The position numbers and the translations under genes are program-made. Below, piece by piece: positions 44,480 to 55,292 of a stretch of 64,000 nt of DNA. The stretch comes from Laburnicola sp. R22_1 (taxonomy: Eukaryota > Ascomycota > Dothideomycetes > Pleosporales > Didymosphaeriaceae). Below the pieces are notes generated by a model. The model had not been told where the DNA came from, did not search any database, and saw nothing but the letters and a program-made list of their open reading frames with translations. The stretch spans positions 1,054,001-1,118,000 of the forward strand of contig JACONQ010000002.1 of the NCBI GenBank assembly GCA_014281115.1. Reading direction: 5' to 3'. Position 1 is the first letter of the stretch; every line of letters starts with the position of its first letter.

Positions 44480-45146
44480 ATGTCCTGGCAAGGTAAGCAT
44501 GCCATCACCAGAAGCACGAGGACGCGCTGACACATTTTCCAGCATACATCGACCAGAGGTACATCTCAAGCATCCGCCCTCCACCATCTTATGCTAATCC
44601 TTCTGCAGCCTCGTCGGCCCTGGCAACATTGACAAAGCTGTCATCTGCGACGCCGCCGGAAGCGCCATCTGGGCTTCGTCGGAAGGCTTTTCCGTACGTC
44701 CACCACCTACCACATACGGAATCTTCTTCGGGGTGGCAACATTAGAGGACAACACACAAACACGGAGACGATGTTGCCGACTATTTGGTGTGCATGCTAA
44801 TGGCTCCAGGTCTCCGACGCTGAGCGCAAAGCCATCGCCGATTCGTTCAACGACAAGAGCGACCCCAAGGGAGTCATCGCAAATGGGATAAAGATCAGCG
44901 GGGAAAAGTACATGACCATCGAGGCATCAGACGACTCCCTGAAGGCGAAGAAGGTACAGGACGCCCCGCGGCGCATACAGTGGGGCACCCGCATGCTAAT
45001 ACATCCTTCAGGGCAAGGAAGGCATCGTCGCCTGCAAGACCACACAGGCTCTCCTCATCGGCCACCACGGCTCCGATACCCAGACAACCGTCGCCTTCAA
45101 TGACGTCGCTGCACTAGGCGAGTACCTTAAGAAGATGGGCTACTAA
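44480..45146 (+). CDS. PFY1: Profilin
   Basis: Five exons 44480..44492, 44543..44558, 44609..44693, 44810..44953 and 45012..45146 give 130 residues (yeast Pfy1 126). The first two exons are only 13 and 16 nt and encode MSWQAYIDQS, the N-terminal helix that binds poly-proline. Later stretches are LVGPGNIDKAVICDAAGSA, IWASSEGFSVSDAE, KYMTIEASDDS, TTQALLIGHHG and the end ALGEYLKKMGY, all typical of profilins. It binds actin monomers, promotes nucleotide exchange and feeds formins with actin for hyphal tip growth. Introns have normal donors (GTAAGC, GTACAT, GTACGT, GTACAG). Confidence 0.95.
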
Positions 45147-45516
45147 GCCTTGGGGCTGGCGGTTGTACTTTACGGACTGGATAATTGCATGCCTCTTCGC
45201 GGGGGCCCGGCTGGACTTCTGAGATGAGAGGCCACTTTGATAGAAACGAGCGATGATGATATGGACTTTTGAAGGATTCTCATTGACATAGCGAAATACA
45301 AGAACACGTGCGATTTCGTCAAGGTCAGACCAGGACAGGTAGACACTACTTGACTGAATACCGCACCATGTCAGTGCCTTCGGAGAGTACGTCGGCTGAA
45401 GTACTTCATAACCTGGACAAAACGTTTCTAGTTAAAGGCCGATGGTAAAGAGACTAATAGCGCAGTACAGCATACGAAAGCGATCAAACAACGCGTTGCT
45501 AACAAACATCCCAAGA
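45147..45516. other. Intergenic region between convergent genes
   Basis: About 370 bp between the profilin stop and the HeLo-pseudokinase stop. No feature recognised. Confidence 0.5.
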
Positions 45517-47548
45517 TCAAATCCTCATCTGCCCAAACTCCCTAACAACCTTCTCATAAAACGCCTTCCCCAACTCCGCCCCCACCTCCTCCTTCTTCTC
45601 ATCACACCCCTCGGGCAACCCAAACGCCCTCGGCCCCCCCAAACAAGCCCTCACAACCGCCTCCACCGTGTTCCCCAAATGACTCCGCACATACCTCAAC
45701 ACCCCTTCCCTCTCATCCAACAACTTGTTCCTTACCCCGAACACCACGCTCGGCTTCGCCCGTTCCAGATCCGCAATCCCCATGATGGCGTCGATAGGCT
45801 TCCAGTACGCGATCTCGAGAAAGATGACGCCGAGCGAGTACAGATCATAGGATTTCTTGAACGCGGACGAAGGTGAGGGTCCCTCGCGAAGACCGGAGCC
45901 CTGCACGCGTGGGTGCCGGTAGATGTCGCTGGAGGCGTTTTCCGGCGGCTTCTCCGTCATGTCGTCGTTCATGGCGGGGCGGGAGTAGTCGAAGCCTGAG
46001 ATGTAGGGGTCTGAGTAGGATATCTCGGCGGGCCCGCAGTCGCTGAAGAAAAGGATGTTGGAGGAGCGGAGACCCTTGTGTAGCCAGTTGACCGCGTGGA
46101 GGCGCTCGAGCGTCTCGGAAAGGAGACGCATTAGGGTGATGCGGTCGGTGAGGGAGGGCATGTCGATGTCGGGAGAGGTGAGGAGCGAGTGGAGAGATAT
46201 AGGGCGCGTGGATGGATGCGCTGAGGCTGGTTTCTCGAAGACCAGGCCAAAGCGACAGTGGTCTTCGCCGGTCTGGTCATCGACATCTTGGAAATAGCCT
46301 AGACAATGCGGTGCTCGGAATTGGTCTGTTCGGTTGTTCTCTTTTAAGAGAGCTGCGAGGGCTTTTACTCGCTCGAGGATCTTGGGGTCGGGCCCCGTCG
46401 GTTGGAAGGGCGGAGGCTCGTATGTTTTCCATTCTATCCAGACAGATGTCTTGCGTTTGCGTGGAGGCTGGTAATATGCTTCTTCCCGGTAGGTCTCCGT
46501 TGCTTCTTCTGGGTCCGTAGGGTGCAGAATGTGGATGTCTGCCCGTGAGAGCTCTACATTGAGAGTTTCTGATGCGGTAAGATTCAAAGCAATGCTATTC
46601 GTGAACTCATCGGTGAAGATGTTCGGATCGTCGATGGCCGAGTTGAGCGCTTTAAATTGTGCAAGAGCAGCTAGGTTCTGCAAGCCCGGCTTCGTAGCGT
46701 CCACATCTTCGTCTTGATCGTCGAGCCCTTGGGCCTGCATATATGCTCGCACAGGGTTTGTTAGATTTCGCGACTTCCTGCGTCCCCTCTTCATCTGCAG
46801 CAGCGCCGTACTTTCGAAGATCTGAACCAAGTTCTGGATGCTGGAATTCAGTTGCATGATATGGAACTCCGTGCGTGTCTGCTTGATCATCAGACTCTCG
46901 AGTTGCGCGGAATTCAGCATCTCCCGCATGAAGTCATTGAAGCTCGCCAACTTCAGCACCAAGTTCTCCATCTTGGTCTTATCAAAAACAGCCCACTTCA
47001 ACTTCCGCGGCACTGATGAACTCTTCTTCGCCCACTCTATGCTCTTCTTCAACAACGACGCCGACTGCGGAAACCTGCTTTGAGAATCCGCCGAGTCTAC
47101 TCTCTTCACCGTAGGACTCTCTTCCTGCTCGGAATAAACCGGGGGACTAGGGAACTGCCCATTGTGGTCTTCCACGTAGTCGACAAGCAGTGGCTTCGAC
47201 AGCCTCTTGTACTTTTCATCGAGGCGGCCAAATTGGTGCAAGAGACGACGTTGCTGGTCTAGCACGTCGAGGAGCAGGCCTTTTGATGAGTTTGAGATGA
47301 GGAGCTTGTCGTCTGATTCGTCGAGGTTTACAACGTCGCCCCAGTCTAGGAGTCGGTATTGCTCAGTCTTTAGACGCACGCGGAGGTACTGGCAATCGGA
47401 CGGCATGTGCGTTGCCTCGGCGATAAGTTCATAGCCTGCAGTTTGTAAGTAACGTCCATTGGGCTGATTATGAACTCCGCTTACCTTGAATACATCCTGA
47501 GAAGACCTGGAAGGTCAACGACACAGCTGCAAGGCTTAGTTCTGCCAT
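45517..47548 (-). CDS. HeLo-domain (prion-inhibition/propagation) protein with C-terminal pseudokinase
   Basis: Exons 47548..47485 and 47435..45517 encode 660 residues. The first exon supplies the hydrophobic N-terminal helix of a HeLo domain (MAELSLAAVSLTFQVFSGC), continued by GYELIAEATHMPSDCQYLRV and WGDVVNLDESDDKLLISNSS, as in fungal HET-S-type proteins. From about residue 350 a protein-kinase fold is present (GLVFEKPA, LMRLLSETLERLHAVNWLHK, DLYSLGVIFLEIAYWKP). The catalytic loop reads HKGLRSSNILFF instead of HRDLKxxN, and the DFG region reads SGFDYSR, so the catalytic Asp is missing: a pseudokinase. In fungi such proteins are linked to heterokaryon incompatibility and programmed cell death (family knowledge); the exact role here is inference. 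Confidence 0.85.
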
Positions 47549-48209
47549 CGTTTTTACTAGAAATTTGAGGTGATATGTCCAGTGGCGTTGATAAATATGT
47601 TGGTTAAGATCACAATTGAAGATGACTGCAGGTGCCCAGGTACTTCATGACAGGACAGAAAGACATGAGTCAAGAAACTGAAGAGAACGACGAAGTGGAA
47701 GCAGGCTGCAACGTAAACCCACGAGGCTTTGGCAAGGCCTTCTTCGTCCCACATCGTGCAAGCGCCGTGTCTGCCCCGGCTCAGCCTCCATACGAAGAGA
47801 GACCACCTTAGGCGAGTCACGGGTTTTTTGACCAGGGCAGACCGGTGAACCATTTAGAATGTACTGCACATTCTCAGCGTCTATCGCGGCGGCACTCCAT
47901 CGAAGGACAGCTCGAAAACATGTTTCTTTGGTCGCGATGGTAGTGGCCAGAGAGGGAGTTGGTGATGGTGCCATAGTGGAGGGTCCCGCAAGGTCGCAAG
48001 CCACATTTGCACAGCCATCTGTGGCGCAAATGGAGCGGACGATCAGCAGGTCCACCAAACACAACGTCTTCCCCCATAGGGTCATACAACATGCTTTCCC
48101 ATAATTTTGAACGATGTTTTTGCGACTACTTACGAACACTTACTGCCTAAGTTAAGAGCTGCGATCAATAGCCACGTAGCCATCCACCTCAGCGGTCCCT
48201 CCATCCGCC
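47549..48209. other. Intergenic region (divergent promoters)
   Basis: About 660 bp between two divergent genes. Open frames on the minus strand lack recognisable family sequence. Confidence 0.5.
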
Positions 48210-49274
48210 ATGGTCCTCAACTTCCCCACCCCATGGCGCAAACCAAAGCCGCAAGCGACACCCCGCGACCCCTTCGAACCAGTCCCGTTCACCGAGCTCG
48301 TCTTCCAAACCCCCGTAAAGCTCCTCCTCTACCACACCTACCACCTCATTACCCGGCTCCGCTCCGCGCCCACACCTTCTACCCCGCCCATACGAATAGT
48401 CTGCCTCTCCGACACGCACGGCCTCACCGTTGACAATGTCCCAGACGGCGATATCTTGATTCACGCCGGCGACATGACAGTCCACGGAAGCATACCCGAG
48501 ATACAAAAACAGGTGGATTGGCTAGCGAGTCTACCGCACAAAGAAGTAATAGTGATAAGCGGGAATCACGACACGTATCTGGACCCGCGGACACGGCCGT
48601 CGCTGCGCAAGGATCAAAGGACGGGTGCGATAGATTGGAAGAGAGTGCATTATTTGCAGCATCGGAGATTGAGTCTTACGATTGCTGTGGGGCCGGGTGA
48701 GGGTGATGGTGACTCTGTGCATTCCGAGACGCATTTGTTGGCGAAGGAGATAAAGCGTAGGAGACTGAGGGTTTATGGAGCGCCGCAGATACCGGCTTGT
48801 GGGCCGATGAGTGTGCATGCGTTTCAATATGAAAGGGGAAGAGATGCGTGGTCGGAGACTGTGCCGGAAGACACTGATATTCTCATCACGCATACTCCGC
48901 CGAAGTACCACATGGATCTGGCACTGCCTAGCGAGTTAGGCTGCGAGCATCTGGCAGCAGAAGTCCAGCGCGTGAAGCCCATGATGCATGTCTTTGGACA
49001 CGTGCATTGGGGAGCGGGGCAAGAAGTCGTGTGGTGGGACGGCTGCCATGACGCCTATGCAAGAGGCATGGATGTCCGACCGAAATGGTTCGGGGGGCTG
49101 TTGAATCCGCGGCTCTGGCTGAACGTGTGTAGGGTTGCATACAGAGGTCTGAGAGGGCTGATATGGGACAAAGTCTGGGGTGGACAAGGTCAAAATACCG
49201 TCATGGTGAACGCTGCCCAGATGTACGGCAACACTGGGAAACTGGGTAATCCTATACAGGTCGTGGATATGTGA
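48210..49274 (+). CDS. Calcineurin-like metallophosphoesterase
   Basis: Single exon, 354 residues. All five metal-binding blocks of the superfamily are present in order: VCLSDTHG (D-x-H), LIHAGDMT (GD), VIVISGNHDTYL (GNHD), ILITHTPPKY (H) and VFGHVHWGAGQ (GHxH). A roughly 60-residue N-terminal extension contains a weak amphipathic or membrane-associating segment (VKLLLYHTYHLITRL). It resembles the eukaryotic UPF0046/MPPED-like branch common in fungi. The substrate cannot be predicted from sequence; family members include phosphodiesterases and protein phosphatases. No catalytic residue is missing. Confidence 0.9.
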   Translation: MVLNFPTPWRKPKPQATPRDPFEPVPFTELVFQTPVKLLLYHTYHLITRLRSAPTPSTPPIRIVCLSDTHGLTVDNVPDGDILIHAGDMTVHGSIPEIQKQVDWLASLPHKEVIVISGNHDTYLDPRTRPSLRKDQRTGAIDWKRVHYLQHRRLSLTIAVGPGEGDGDSVHSETHLLAKEIKRRRLRVYGAPQIPACGPMSVHAFQYERGRDAWSETVPEDTDILITHTPPKYHMDLALPSELGCEHLAAEVQRVKPMMHVFGHVHWGAGQEVVWWDGCHDAYARGMDVRPKWFGGLLNPRLWLNVCRVAYRGLRGLIWDKVWGGQGQNTVMVNAAQMYGNTGKLGNPIQVVDM

Positions 49275-49545
49275 CGAATCATGCTTCAAGAACATAAGAT
49301 CGATATATCATAATGTGTAAATAATTTGCGTCAGGCATAGCAGCATCTCACGGCATAAGTCAATTCATGCAGAAAGATTCTGTTGAACTGCCTTTGACTA
49401 TTTCATTCGAGCCGAGTTCAACATGGAGACCAGGCTGTGTGTAGCCGTTCCCCGCGTAATTTTTGATCGAGTCATGAACACCATAAAGTCATGCCATGCC
49501 ATGGCACAATTTCGTCCACCAGCACCCGGAAGTTCGCGCACACGC

Positions 49546-50215
<670 letters not shown>

Positions 50216-50456
50216 GTTGACTGAGGGTTTGCTGAGGTCGAGATGCGGAAAGTAGTGGGGAACGATCGAGGTTTAAGAAAGTTGCGCTCCGGAAGCGAAT
50301 TCAATGTGTGTCGGGGTCACATTTTTCCGTGCCGCTAGCGCCTATCGCCAAACTTTTTACTGCAGAAAGTTTGCCAGGCCACCTTCAACCTCAATCTCGC
50401 CATGGTCTGACTTCTCGCACCTCACTGAGCCTCAACTTAGGTGCGACTCGATCAAC
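50216..50456. promoter_or_regulatory. Shared divergent promoter of RPS14 and TYR1
   Basis: 241 bp separate the two opposite start codons. No TGACTC site was found here, unlike upstream of DAHP synthase. Confidence 0.45.
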
Positions 50457-52235
50457 ATGGAGGCCCCGAAGAGCATCGGAATTATTGGAATGGGTGATAT
50501 GGGGAAGATGTATGCCTGGCGCTTGAGTGCTGCCGGCTGGAAGTGAGTCGCTCAAGTCTCGTGAGCTCGCGGCGCGTACTCCTTGGTAAGTCAGCCTTAT
50601 TCCTTCTGTTCTAACTGTTTGTCATGATGACTGTGAGTGCATTTGGCTCGAGTATGGCGTGTGCCTGTCCTGTCGCCGTCCTGGTTGCAGGTAATGGGTA
50701 TGCTGCTGTCAATGATGTGAATTCTCGCTACCTAATTTTATACACCTCTGATCCTTCCACAATCCTACTTTGAGTTTGCAATTGCTTTCTCTGGATCTTG
50801 CTGACTGATGTCTCACAGGAACCTGACATCCATGGATGCTTCTATACCAGGTGCTAATCCCTTGATCAGGGTCAATGCTTGTGACATTCCTGAGAGGTTT
50901 GACTCATTGACGGAGGAGTTTCGGAGTAGTGTAGGGCATCCACCATGTATATCATTATAAATAGAACTGTGCTGAGCTTGTCCAGCCGAAAGTTAAAATC
51001 ATGCAAACCGGTCACCTCGTCTCTCGTGTCAGCGACTACATCATTTACAGTGTCGAGGCGAAGAACATCGATGCCGTCGTGAAGCTATTCGGACCCTGTA
51101 TGCTGTCTGTACTCCTGACCGTGTGTTGCAACTGATGGAAGCCCTAGCAACCAAGCTCGGAGCCACCGTGGGTGGCCAGACTTCTTGCAAAGCCCCAGAA
51201 ATTGCGGCTTTTGAGAAGCATCTTCCTCCGGATGTTCACATAGTCTCTTGCCATTCTCTCCACGGACCTCGCGTTGACCCGAAAGGGCAGCCGTTGGTTC
51301 TCATCAAGCATCGCGCATCTGACGAAGCATTCGCATTTGTTGAAGAAGCGCTGTCATGCCTCCAATCCAAGCACGTTTACCTTAGTGGTGAACAGCACGA
51401 CCGAATCACTGCAGACACGCAAGCCGTTACCCATGCCGCTTTTCTCAGCATGGGCGCTGCGTGGAAAGCCAACAACCAATTCCCTTGGGAAACGGCGCGC
51501 TACATTGGCGGCATCGAGAACGTAAAGATCAACATCACTCTTCGGATTTATGCAGCCAAATGGCACGTCTACGCCGGTCTTGCTATCTTGAATCCTGATG
51601 CGCAGAAACAGATCAAACAGTACGCGGAGTCTGTCACCGAACTCTTCAAGTTGATGCTAGGCGGTCATGGAGAGGAATTGAGAAACAGAATTATGGCTGC
51701 TGGGGAGGCGGTGTTTCATACTTCGACTCCCAACAAGCAAGAGGTGTTGTTGCGAGAAGATGTCTTGGATCGGTTTACGCTGGGTGAGCTCCCGGAGAAG
51801 CGACTTAAGAATAATCATCTCAGTCTGTTGGCCATGGTGGACTGCTGGTGGAAGCTGGGCATCGTTCCTTACGACCACATGATCTGCTCTACACCGGTAC
51901 GTCCATGGTAGCTCGTTTGCTACTAGGAGGCATTTCTGACACGTATGCAGCTCTTCCGCATGTGGCTCGGCATCACCGAACACCTCTTCCGGAGCCCCGC
52001 TCTTCTCGAAGAAGCCATCGATACCGCCATCAACGACAACACTTTCCGTCGTGATGATTTGGAATTCACTTTTGCCGCTCGTGACTGGAGTCAGCGCGTG
52101 ACTTTGGGCAACTTCGATGGCTATCGCGAGAAGTTTGAGACTATACAGGCTTATTTTGAGCCGCGGTTCCCCGATGCGACAAAGCTGGGCAATGAGATGA
52201 TCAAAATCGTGCTGGAGCAGACAAGGGAATCATGA
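50457..52235 (+). CDS. TYR1: Prephenate dehydrogenase (NADP-dependent, Tyr1 type)
   Basis: Exons 50457..50542, 50870..50930, 50986..51097, 51148..51896 and 51951..52235 give 430 residues (yeast Tyr1 452). It oxidatively decarboxylates prephenate to 4-hydroxyphenylpyruvate in tyrosine synthesis. The dinucleotide fold opens with SIGIIGMGDMGKMYAWRL; then GHLVSRVSDYIIYSVEAKN, TVGGQTSCKAPEIAAFEKH, SCHSLHGPRVDPKGQPLVL, DTQAVTHAAFLSMG, ENVKINITLRIYAAKWHVYA and the end EMIKIVLEQ. The first intron is 327 nt, several times longer than its neighbours; the rest are 50-56 nt. All junctions preserve frame and conserved blocks. Confidence 0.94.
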
Positions 52236-52621
52236 TGGCGGTGGCATCCATGCAGCGCGAGGCATATCAGTGCCTGTGTGGGCTAAAGAATCTGTAAATG
52301 ACTTGGAATCGCGTTATAAGTCGCCAGCCAGCCCGACCCTTCCCATGTGACTTGCTAAGATGCTCTACAACACCAGATCGTGCTCAGCATGATACGAAGA
52401 TATCTGTATAAAAAAAAGCAAGCCTTATTCATGTAGATAAGCCATTGTAGCGTGGAAGCATTTGCAGCGTCTGCCCTGTTGTGCGGCCCCCTGTGGTAAT
52501 GATGTGCGCAGGCATGACGCCGATCTCCGATGACGTTGTTCGCTTTGAAGCTTGGCTAGAACAAACACAATTAACCCTTCCTTCTCTATTTGAAAAGCTC
52601 TGGACGAGCTACTTGGGCGCC
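52236..52621. other. Intergenic region (TMEM16 promoter)
   Basis: About 390 bp between same-strand genes. The coding frame of the next gene stays open through 52481, with in-frame ATGs at 52502-52514, so part of this could be translated if an upstream start is used. Confidence 0.45.
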
Positions 52622-55001
52622 ATGACGAAGAGTGAGGCTCGCCAGACGAACATGGATGTTGACTACGTGATCAGCTACCGGTTTGCGAAGACGGGTGAGT
52701 GTGCCGGGCGGTGGGGTGGCGGATAGACTAAATTTGACATGTTACAGAAAAGGCGAAGGCAGTCGCGCAATTTGAGAAGCTTGTCGAGGCGCTCGCCTCG
52801 GTGGGTTTGCAGACCGAGGTTCGCAATGGCGGCGCTCACTCTGTGCTGCTCTTCGCGAGAGTCGCGTCGGACGAGCACCTGTTCGGCGAGGTGTACAGAT
52901 CACGGTACATAGTATCTTCTCTTCCATTCTGCAAAGTCTGACCTTCTTTGCAGCGTCCACGACTGGGTCCACGGCGTACGAGCTGCCGCCCCTCCAAAAG
53001 CCCGTGAAGCGCTCGAGGAAGAACCCCTCTACGAAGCCGAGCGTCTACGCATCATATACCAGCTGATCACGAACCCGGTAGCTGATGGTGGAGCGGGCAT
53101 TACACCAAAGGAGGGCGAATGGGAGAACGTGGAGTCGATATTCGCCTTGCACGATCGTGCATACAACAACGATTGGATCAAGAAATGGACCTCGTCCTAC
53201 TTCCTTCAGACGGAGGATCTGGACGATATTCGCAATCGCCTGGGAGAGAAGGTAGGAACAATGTTAGTGATTGAAAAAGATATGGGCTAATATGTGCAGA
53301 TTGCCTTCTACTTCGCTTTCACCCAGTCGTACTTCATGTTCCTCGCCTTTCCTGCTGCCTTCGGCACCGCCGCCTGGCTCTTCTTTGGTCAGTTCTCGGC
53401 CCTCTACGGTATCGTGAGCGCTCTGTGGTGCATAGCCTTCAGCGAGTGGTGGAAACATCAAGAGGTTGATCTGGCCGTACGTTGGGGAGTGCGCGGCGTC
53501 TCCCGCATTGAGAAGAAGAGGAAGAACTTCCAACACGAACATACGACCACGGACCCCGTTACGGGCGAACAAGTCGGTATCTTTTCGGTCACGACGCGAT
53601 TGCAGAGGCAGCTACTCCAAATCCCATTTGCTTTGGCAGCCGCCTTACTGCTGGGTACATTGATTGCGACCTGCTTTGGCATTGAGGTGTTCATATCTGA
53701 AGTCTACAATGGACCTCTCAAGTCTATTCTGGTATCTCTCCTCTATCAAGTCTCGCTGCTTTGCTCACAATATCTAGGTGTTTATCCCTACTGGCATCCT
53801 GACGACAGTGATGCCCGTCCTGTCCGGCATTCTCACCAAGATGGCGACCCAGCTTACAGACTACGAGAACTACGAGACCGATGCCGCGTATCAGACTGCT
53901 CTTGTACAGAAGATCTTTGTCATCAACTTCATCACCTCGTACCTACCTATTTTCCTTACAGCCTTCGTCTACGTTCCCTTCGGTAACCTGATCGTTCCCT
54001 ACCTCGACATCTTCAGCCTCACTGTGAGGACTTTTGCCGAACATGAAAAGCAACTCCAAGGCCCGGGGGCAGATTGGACTATCAACCCCGATCGCCTTCG
54101 CAAACAGGTCATTTACTTTACCGTTACCGCACAAATCGTAAATTTCGCCATGGAACTGATAGTCCCCTATGTCAAGCGCCGCGTTTTCTCCAAGCTCAAA
54201 GAGATGCAGTCCGCACGCGCTGCAAAGTCTGGCGGAACATCCCTTGCATCTTCTGTCAATGACCCATCGGAGGACGCTGAATTCCTCAAGCGCGTTCGCG
54301 AGGAAGCTGATCTGGACGTCTACGATGTAACCACCGATCTCCGTGAAATGGTCCTGCAATTTGGCTATCTAAGTCTCTTCTCGGTCGTCTGGCCGCTCAC
54401 TGCCGTCTCCTTCCTTATCAACGACTGGGTCGAGCTCCGTGCCGATGCGGCGAAGATCTGTGTCCAAATGCAACGTCCTACACCCTGGCGCGCTGACACC
54501 ATCGGCCCATGGCTGGATTCCCTCAGCTTCCTTACCTGGCTCGGCAGCCTGACAACCTCGGCCATCGTCTACCTTTTCTCAAATGGTGGTCTCGGCCCCG
54601 GCGGCTCCCCCTCCAATGTCCGTGGATGGGCCCTCCTCCTTACCATCCTGCTCTCCGAGCACGCCTTCTTCGTCGTACGCTGGGGTGTCCGTGTCGCCAT
54701 CTCTAAACTGTCTTCCCCGGGTCTGCAAAAAGAGCGACGTGATAGGTTCTTGGTGAGGAAGCAGTACTTTGAGGAGAACCTAAGGGATCTGGAGAGGCTT
54801 CCCAAGATGGCAGAGAAGGAGACAGAGATTACGAGGGAGAGTCTGGAGGAGGACGCGCGTGCGAGTACTCTGAGAGAGAGCAGTGTTGAGCAGAGGTTCT
54901 GGGGACGACAGAGAGGATGGAGGGAGACGGTCAGCGTGGGGAGGGATTTGATTGAGAGGGCTGAGGTGGAGAAGAGTCCTGAGAGGAAGAAGGAGCTTTG
55001 A
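52622..55001 (+). CDS. Anoctamin/TMEM16 family lipid scramblase
   Basis: Exons 52622..52694, 52748..52904, 52954..53251, 53300..53731 and 53778..55001 encode 727 residues; the fungal scramblases nhTMEM16 and afTMEM16 are about 735. The cytosolic N-terminal domain runs from DVDYVISYRFAKT through FARVASDEHLFGEVYRS to the dimer region. Membrane segments start at AFYFAFTQSYFMFLAFPAAF and include FALAAALLLGTLIATCFGI, GILTTVMPVLSGIL, INFITSYLPIFLTAFVYVPF and LSLFSVVWPLTAVSFLINDW. NFAMELIVPYVKRR and LTDYENYETDAAYQ are typical anoctamin stretches. Acidic residues suited to calcium binding lie in the later helices. The C-terminus is a charged coiled coil. The start is uncertain: 52622 matches the length of homologues, but upstream in-frame ATGs exist. 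Confidence 0.92.
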
Positions 55002-55292
55002 GATGGAGGTCGCGGAAGGACCTAGCGACAACATGGCCTGAGAAAATTCGATGCGGTGATCAGAGGGAAGGCGATGATGAGTGCAGTGCGTGAGTCGCAT
55101 GACGAATGAGAGATGATATATACCTACCACGAACAGACATAATGTATTTTACGACAGGAATTCTTGACGAACATGACGCTTTTATTACACGGAGGATCTA
55201 TCTACAAGGAACAAAAAAGGTATCTCCTGTTTCCTAGTCCCATCCGCTTCTCGCTCTACAAATACAAATACAAATCCTATCATACAATCCGC

